Assembly (NCBI RefSeq): GCF_046630445.1
Contig: NC_092338.1
Location: forward strand, 15,724,001-15,788,000
DNA length: 64,000 nucleotides
Direction: 5' to 3'
Origin: Rutidosis leptorrhynchoides
Lineage: Eukaryota; Streptophyta; Magnoliopsida; Asterales; Asteraceae
Under the pieces are notes generated by a model. It was not told the DNA's origin and did no database searches. It was given only the letters and a program-made list of their open reading frames with translations. A program made the translations under genes and the position numbers. This document shows positions 57,886 through 64,000 of the stretch, piece by piece (position 1 is the stretch's first letter; every line of letters begins with the position of its first letter).

Positions 57886-60800
57886 ATGGCACCGACTACT
57901 CGACACACCGTGAATATGAATGAAGAGGAATTCCGTACTTTTCTAGCTTCAAACATAGCCGCAGTACAGGCTGCGCTACATACCAACAATAACCTTGGAT
58001 CTAGCAGTACAGGAAATCGTGTAGGATGCACCTACAAAGAATTCACTGCCTGCAAACCTTTGGAATTTGATGGAACCGAAGGACCGATCGGATTGAAACG
58101 GTGGACCGAGAAGGTTGAATCGGTGTTTGCCATAAGTAAGTGTACTGAAGAGGACAAAGTGAAGTACGCTACGCATACCTTCACAGGTTCTGCGTTAACA
58201 TGGTGGAATACCTATCTAGAGCAAGTGGGACAAGATGATGCGTACGCACTACCGTGGTCAGCATTCAAGCACTTGATGAACGAGAAGTACCGTCCCAGAA
58301 CCGAGGTCAATAAGCTCAAGACAGAACTTAGAGGGTTACGAACCCAAGGATTTGATATTACCACGTACGAAAGACGATTCACAGAATTGTGCCTATTGTG
58401 TCCGGGAGCATTCGAAGATGAGGAAGAGAAGATCGACGCGTTTGTGAAAGGATTACCGGAAAGAATCCAAGAAGATATAAGTTCACACGAGCCCGCCTCC
58501 ATACAACAGGCATGTAGAATGGCTCACAAACTAGTGAACCAGATTGAAGAAAGAATTAAAGAACAGACTGCTGAAGAGGCCAATGTGAAGCAAGTCAAAA
58601 GAAAGTGGGAGGAAAACGGTGATAAGAATTACCAATACAACAACAACAGCAATTACAACAATAATCGCAACAATTATCCCAACAATCGCAACATCAATCG
58701 CAACTACAACAAACGGCCCAACAACAACAACAACAACAACAACAGCAACTACAACAATCATCCCAACAACAATAATAACCGCAACAACAACAACAACAAT
58801 CAGAAGCAGCTATGCCAAAGGTGTGAAAAGAATCACTCGGGGTTCTGCACCAAATTTTGCAACAAGTGTAAAAGAAATGGTCATAGCGCGGCGAAGTGTG
58901 AGGTCTACGGACCAGGGGTTAATAGAACGAAAGGAACAAATGGTGTCGGAACGAGTAATGGCGGAGCAAGTAGTGTCGGAGCAAGTTATGCCAATGTAGT
59001 TTGTTATAAATGTGGAAAACCAGGCCACATTATTAGAAATTGCCCGAACCAGGAGAACACGAATGGACAAGGCCGTGGAAGAGTTTTCAATATTAATGCG
59101 GTAGAGGCACAGGAAGACCCGGAGCTTGTTACGGGTACGTTTCTTATTGACAATAAATCTGCTTACGTTTTATTTGATTCGGGTGCGGATAGAAGCTATA
59201 TGAGTAGAGATTTTTGTGCTAAATTAAGTTGTCCATTGACGCCTTTGGATAGTAAATTTTTACTCGAATTAGCAAATGGTAAATTAATTTCAGCAGATAA
59301 TATATGTCGGAATCGAGAAATTAAACTGGTTAGCGAAACATTTAAGATTGATTTGATACCAGTAGAGTTAGGGAGTTTTGATGTGATAATCGGTATGGAC
59401 TGGTTGAAAGAAGTGAAAGCGGAGATCGTTTGTTACAAAAATGCAATTCGCATTATACGAGAAAAAGGAAAACCCTTAATGGTGTACGGAGAAAAGGGCA
59501 ACACGAAGCTACATCTTATTAGTAATTTGAAGGCACAAAAACTAATAAGAAAAGGTTGCTATGCTATTCTAGCACACGTCGAGAAAGTACAAACTGAAGA
59601 AAAGAGCATCAATGATGTTCCCATTGCAAAAGAATTTCCCGATGTATTTCCGAAAGAATTACCGGGATTACCCCCACATCGATCCGTTGAATTTCAAATA
59701 GATCTTGTACCAGGAGCTGCACCAATAGCTCGTGCTCCTTACAGACTCGCACCCAGCGAGATGAAAGAACTGCAAAGCCAATTACAAGAACTTTTAGAGC
59801 GTGGTTTCATTCGACCAAGCACATCACCGTGGGGAGCTCCTGTTTTGTTTGTCAAGAAGAAAGATGGTACATTCAGGTTGTGTATCGACTACCGAGAGTT
59901 GAACAAACTTACCATCAAGAACCGCTACCCACTACCGAGAATCGACGACTTATTTGATCAACTACAAGGCTCGTCTGTTTATTCAAAGATTGACTTACGT
60001 TCCGGGTATCATCAAATGCGGGTGAAAGAAGATGATATTCCAAAGACTGCTTTCAGAACACGTTACGGTCATTACGAGTTTATGGTCATGCCGTTTGGTT
60101 TAACTAATGCACCAGCTGTGTTCATGGACCTTATGAACCGAGTGTGTGGACCATACCTTGACAAGTTTGTCATTGTTTTCATTGATGACATACTTATTTA
60201 CTCAAAGAATGACCAAGAACACGGTGAACATTTGAGAAAGGTGTTAGAAGTATTGAGGAAGGAAGAATTGTACGCTAAGTTTTCAAAGTGTGCATTTTGG
60301 TTGGAAGAAGTTCAATTCCTCGGTCACATAGTGAACAAAGAAGGTATTAAGGTGGATCCGGCAAAGATAGAAACTGTTGAAAAGTGGGAAACCCCGAAAA
60401 CTCCGAAACACATACGCCAGTTTTTAGGACTAGCTGGTTACTACAGAAGGTTCATCCAAGACTTTTCCAGAATAGCAAAACCCTTGACTGCATTAACGCA
60501 TAAAGGGAAGAAATTTGAATGGAATGATGAACAAGAGAAAGCGTTTCAGTTATTGAAGAAAAAGCTAACTACGGCACCTATATTGTCATTGCCTGAAGGG
60601 AATGATGATTTTGTGATTTATTGTGATGCATCAAAGCAAGGTCTCGGTTGTGTATTAATGCAACGAACGAAGGTGATTGCTTATGCGTCTAGACAATTGA
60701 AGATTCACGAACAAAATTATACGACGCATGATTTGGAATTAGGCGCGGTTGTTTTTGCATTAAAGACTTGGAGGCACTACTTATATGGGGTCAAAAGTAT

Positions 60801-62463
60801 TATATATACCGACCACAAAAGTCTTCAACACATATTTAATCAGAAACAACTGAATATGAGGCAGCGTAGGTGGATTGAATTATTGAATGATTACGACTTT
60901 GAGATTCGTTACCACCCGGGGAAGGCAAATGTGGTAGCCGATGCCTTGAGCAGGAAGGACAGAGAACCCATTCGAGTAAAATCTATGAATATAATGATTC
61001 ATAATAACATTACTACTCAAATAAAGGAGGCGCAACAAGGAGTTTTAAAAGAGGGAAATTTAAAGGATGAAATACCCAAAGGATCGGAGAAGCATCTTAA
61101 TATTCGGGAAGACGGAACCCGGTATAGGGCTGAAAGGATTTGGGTACCAAAATTTGGAGATATGAGAGAAATGGTACTTAGAGAAGCTCATAAAACCAGA
61201 TACTCAATACATCCTGGAACGGGGAAGATGTACAAGGATCTCAAGAAACATTTTTGGTGGCCGGGTATGAAAGCCGATGTTGCTAAATACGTAGGAGAAT
61301 GTTTGACGTGTTCTAAGGTCAAAGCTGAGCATCAGAAACCATCAGGTCTACTTCAACAACCCGAAATCCCGGAATGGAAATGGGAAAACATTACCATGGA
61401 TTTCATCACTAAATTGCCAAGGACTGCAAGTGGTTTTGATACTATTTGGGTAATAGTTGATCGTCTCACCAAATCAGCACACTTCCTACCAATAAGAGAA
61501 GATGACAAGATGGAGAAGTTAGCACGACTGTATTTGAAGGAAGTCGTCTCCAGACATGGAATACCAATCTCTATTATCTCTGATAGGGATGGCAGATTTA
61601 TTTCAAGATTCTGGCAGACATTACAGCAAGCATTAGGAACTCGTCTAGACATGAGTACTGCCTATCATCCACAAACTGATGGGCAGAGCGAAAGGACGAT
61701 ACAAACGCTTGAAGACATGCTACGAGCATGTGTTATTGATTTCGGAAACAGTTGGGATCGACATCTACCGTTAGCAGAATTTTCCTACAACAACAGCTAC
61801 CATTCAAGCATTGAGATGGCGCCGTTTGAAGCACTTTATGGTAGAAAGTGCAGGTCTCCGATTTGTTGGAGTGAAGTGGGGGATAGACAGATTACGGGTC
61901 CGGAGATTATACAAGAAACTACCGAGAAGATCATCCAAATTCAACAACGGTTGAAAACCGCCCAAAGTCGACAAAAGAGCTACGCTGACATTAAAAGAAA
62001 AGATATAGAATTTGAAATTGGAGAGATGGTCATGCTTAAAGTTGCACCTTGGAAAGGCGTTGTTCGATTTGGTAAACGAGGGAAATTAAATCCAAGGTAT
62101 ATTGGACCATTCAAGATTATTGATCGTGTCGGACCAGTAGCTTACCGACTAGAGTTACCTCAACAACTCGCGGCTGTACATAACACTTTCCACGTCTCGA
62201 ATTTAAAGAAATGTTTTGCTAAAGAAGATCTCACTATTCCGTTAGATGAAATCCAAATCAACGAAAAACTTCAATTCATCGAAGAACCCGTCGAAATAAT
62301 GGATCGTGAGGTTAAAAGACTTAAGCAAAACAAGATACCAATTGTTAAGGTTCGATGGAATGCTCGTAGAGGACCCGAGTTCACCTGGGAGCGTGAAGAT
62401 CAGATGAAGAAGAAATACCCGCATCTATTTCCAGAAGATTCGTCAACACCTTCAACAGCTTAA
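57886..62463 (+). CDS. Ty3/gypsy gag-pol polyprotein, looks whole
   Basis: One frame of about 1525 aa from the likely ATG at 57886 (an in-frame ATG at 57850 exists). In order: gag core ([11 protein letters not shown] region), a striking Asn-rich tract at about residues 245-310, CCHC knuckles ([28 protein letters not shown]), protease ([11 protein letters not shown]), reverse transcriptase ([10 protein letters not shown]), RNase H ([11 protein letters not shown]), integrase with HHCC head (HPGTG...CLTC), the core ([27 protein letters not shown]), a GPY/F-like module, and a chromodomain-like end ([11 protein letters not shown]...WERED). Integrase after RNase H makes it Ty3/gypsy. It is described as a young fossil copy. 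Confidence 0.93.
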   Translation: MAPTTRHTVNMNEEEFRTFLASNIAAVQAALHTNNNLGSSSTGNRVGCTYKEFTACKPLEFDGTEGPIGLKRWTEKVESVFAISKCTEEDKVKYATHTFTGSALTWWNTYLEQVGQDDAYALPWSAFKHLMNEKYRPRTEVNKLKTELRGLRTQGFDITTYERRFTELCLLCPGAFEDEEEKIDAFVKGLPERIQEDISSHEPASIQQACRMAHKLVNQIEERIKEQTAEEANVKQVKRKWEENGDKNYQYNNNSNYNNNRNNYPNNRNINRNYNKRPNNNNNNNNSNYNNHPNNNNNRNNNNNNQKQLCQRCEKNHSGFCTKFCNKCKRNGHSAAKCEVYGPGVNRTKGTNGVGTSNGGASSVGASYANVVCYKCGKPGHIIRNCPNQENTNGQGRGRVFNINAVEAQEDPELVTGTFLIDNKSAYVLFDSGADRSYMSRDFCAKLSCPLTPLDSKFLLELANGKLISADNICRNREIKLVSETFKIDLIPVELGSFDVIIGMDWLKEVKAEIVCYKNAIRIIREKGKPLMVYGEKGNTKLHLISNLKAQKLIRKGCYAILAHVEKVQTEEKSINDVPIAKEFPDVFPKELPGLPPHRSVEFQIDLVPGAAPIARAPYRLAPSEMKELQSQLQELLERGFIRPSTSPWGAPVLFVKKKDGTFRLCIDYRELNKLTIKNRYPLPRIDDLFDQLQGSSVYSKIDLRSGYHQMRVKEDDIPKTAFRTRYGHYEFMVMPFGLTNAPAVFMDLMNRVCGPYLDKFVIVFIDDILIYSKNDQEHGEHLRKVLEVLRKEELYAKFSKCAFWLEEVQFLGHIVNKEGIKVDPAKIETVEKWETPKTPKHIRQFLGLAGYYRRFIQDFSRIAKPLTALTHKGKKFEWNDEQEKAFQLLKKKLTTAPILSLPEGNDDFVIYCDASKQGLGCVLMQRTKVIAYASRQLKIHEQNYTTHDLELGAVVFALKTWRHYLYGVKSIIYTDHKSLQHIFNQKQLNMRQRRWIELLNDYDFEIRYHPGKANVVADALSRKDREPIRVKSMNIMIHNNITTQIKEAQQGVLKEGNLKDEIPKGSEKHLNIREDGTRYRAERIWVPKFGDMREMVLREAHKTRYSIHPGTGKMYKDLKKHFWWPGMKADVAKYVGECLTCSKVKAEHQKPSGLLQQPEIPEWKWENITMDFITKLPRTASGFDTIWVIVDRLTKSAHFLPIREDDKMEKLARLYLKEVVSRHGIPISIISDRDGRFISRFWQTLQQALGTRLDMSTAYHPQTDGQSERTIQTLEDMLRACVIDFGNSWDRHLPLAEFSYNNSYHSSIEMAPFEALYGRKCRSPICWSEVGDRQITGPEIIQETTEKIIQIQQRLKTAQSRQKSYADIKRKDIEFEIGEMVMLKVAPWKGVVRFGKRGKLNPRYIGPFKIIDRVGPVAYRLELPQQLAAVHNTFHVSNLKKCFAKEDLTIPLDEIQINEKLQFIEEPVEIMDREVKRLKQNKIPIVKVRWNARRGPEFTWEREDQMKKKYPHLFPEDSSTPSTA

Positions 62464-64000
62464 AATTTCGGGACGAAATTTATTTAACGGGTAGGTACTG
62501 TAGTGACCCGAACTTTTCCATGTTTATATATATTAATTGAGATTGATATTTACATGATTAAATGTTTCCAACATGTTAAGCAATCAAACTTGTTAAGACT
62601 TGATTAATTGAAATATGTTTCATATAGACAATTGACCACCCAAGTTGACCGGTGATTCACGAACGTTAAAACTTGTAAAAACTATATGATGACATATATA
62701 TAGATATATATATAGTTAACATGATACTATGATAAGTAAACATATCATTAAGTATATTAACAATGAACTACATATGTAAAAACAAGACTACTAACTTAAT
62801 GATTTTTAAACGAGACATATATGTAACGATTATCGTTGTAAAGACATTTAATGTATATATATCATATTAAGAGATATTCATACATGATAATATCATGATA
62901 ATATAATAATTTAAAATCTCATTTGATATTATAAACATTGGGTTAACAACATTTAACAAGATCGTTAACCTAAAGGTTTCAAAACAACACTTACATGTAA
63001 CGACTAACGATGACTTAACGACTCAGTTAAAATGTATATACATGTAGTGTTTTAATATGTATTTATACACTTTTGAAAGACTTCAATACACTTATCAAAA
63101 TACTTCTACTTAACAAAAATGCTTACAATTACATCCTCGTTCAGTTTCATCAACAATTCTACTCGTATGCACCCGTATTCGTACTCGTACAATACACAAC
63201 TTTTAGATGTATGTACTATTGGTATATACACTCCAATGATCAGCTCTTAGCAGCCCATGTGAGTCACCTAACACATGTGGGAACCATCATTTGGCAACTA
63301 GCATGAAATATCTCATAAAATTACAAAAATATGAGTAATCATTCATGACTTATTTACATGAAAACAAAATTACATATCCTTTATATCTAATCCATACACC
63401 AACGACCAAAAACACCTACAAACACTTTCATTCTTCAATTTTCTTCATCTAATTGATCTCTCTCAAGTTCTATCTTCAAGTTCTAAGTGTTCTTCATAAA
63501 TTCCAAAAGTTCTAGTTTCATAAAATCAAGAATACTTTCAAGTTTGCTAGCTCACTTCCAATCTTGTAAGGTGATCATCCAACCTCAAGAAATCTTTGTT
63601 TCTTACAGTAGGTTATCATTCTAATACAAGGTAATAATCATATTCAAACTTTGGTTCAATTTCTATAACTATAACAATCTTATTTCAAGTGATGATCTTA
63701 CTTGAACTTGTTTTCGTGTCATGATTCTGCTTCAAGAACTTCGAACCATCCAAGGATCCATTGAAGCTAGGTCCATTTTTCTCTTTTCCAGTAGGTTTAT
63801 CCAAGGAACTTAAGGTAGAAATGATGTTCATAACATCATTCGATTCATACATATAAAGCTATCTTATTCGAAGGTTTAAACTTGTAATCACTAGAACATA
63901 GTTTAGTTAATTCTAAACTTGCTCGCAAACAAAAGTTAATCCTTCTAACTTGACTTTTAAAATCAACTAAACACATGTTCTATATCTATATGATATGCTA

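Larger units (their letters stand above)
52662..64000 (+). mobile_element. Ty3/gypsy chromovirus-type element with two extra ORFs (right LTR leaves the window)
   Basis: The left LTR is 52662-55912 (3251 bp, TGTAGTGACCC...GGGACATTTCA). The primer site GTTGGTATCAGAGC follows at 55913. The right LTR starts at 62499 and runs past the window; its first 1502 bp align with the left LTR without an indel, and I see no difference. The likely target duplication begins with CTGTG (52657-52661). Order: LTR, acidic ORF, F-box-like ORF, gag-pol, LTR. The gag-pol frame looks whole. Recent insertion is likely. Tekay/Del-type chromovirus is my best lineage guess. Confidence 0.92.

Overview
The window is nuclear plant DNA, AT-rich with multi-exon genes and GT/AG introns. 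It holds a tandem cluster of G-type lectin S-receptor-like kinases (S-domain RLKs) inside a dense nest of transposable elements. A eudicot is clear from the gene and element families. An Asteraceae source is my impression from the style of the retroelement proteins and is not proven here.

Layout. (1) 1075-17455 is an old S-domain RLK pseudogene. Its first exon is split by a 13-kb DNA transposon (about 1199-14239) with 57-bp terminal inverted repeats. That transposon carries a three-exon gene resembling HROB/MCM8IP, the OB-fold recombination factor. The HROB-like gene is in turn split by an 11.35-kb gag-only Ty3/gypsy-type LTR compound (1928-13281) flanked by a 5-bp target duplication. The order is host gene, then DNA transposon with captured gene, then LTR element. 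(2) 19887-23229 is an intact S-domain RLK (798 aa from seven exons). (3) 25511-28017 is an LTR fragment with primer-binding site followed by an S-domain RLK copy with no ectodomain; its kinase exons read open as a 336-aa cytoplasmic-type kinase. (4) 30055-38021 is a very young Ty1/copia element on the minus strand. (5) 39500-42732 is a second intact S-domain RLK (802 aa). (6) 43044-47995 is a young but broken Ty1/copia element of Tork/Tnt1 type on the minus strand. (7) About 48805-49010 is a Cassandra-like piece containing a 5S rRNA-derived segment. (8) 49397-52661 is a decayed Mutator-like transposon with a DUF1985-like region and a transposase tail, studded with short GTCGAC hairpins. (9) 52662 to beyond the window is a whole-looking Ty3/gypsy chromovirus with 3.25-kb LTRs. 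It carries two extra reading frames before gag: an acidic protein of unknown function and an F-box-like protein.

The receptor genes share the same seven-exon plan, the same upstream block with W-box-like sites and the same downstream tail, so the cluster grew by segmental tandem duplication. The two young copia elements sit inside these duplicated flanks. Their empty sites are visible in the sister copies, which confirms their borders.

The items most worth following are the HROB-like gene inside a DNA transposon, the F-box-like gene inside an autonomous-looking LTR element, the ectodomain-free kinase downstream of a sense-oriented LTR, and the hairpin arrays in the gag-only element and the Mutator-like element.
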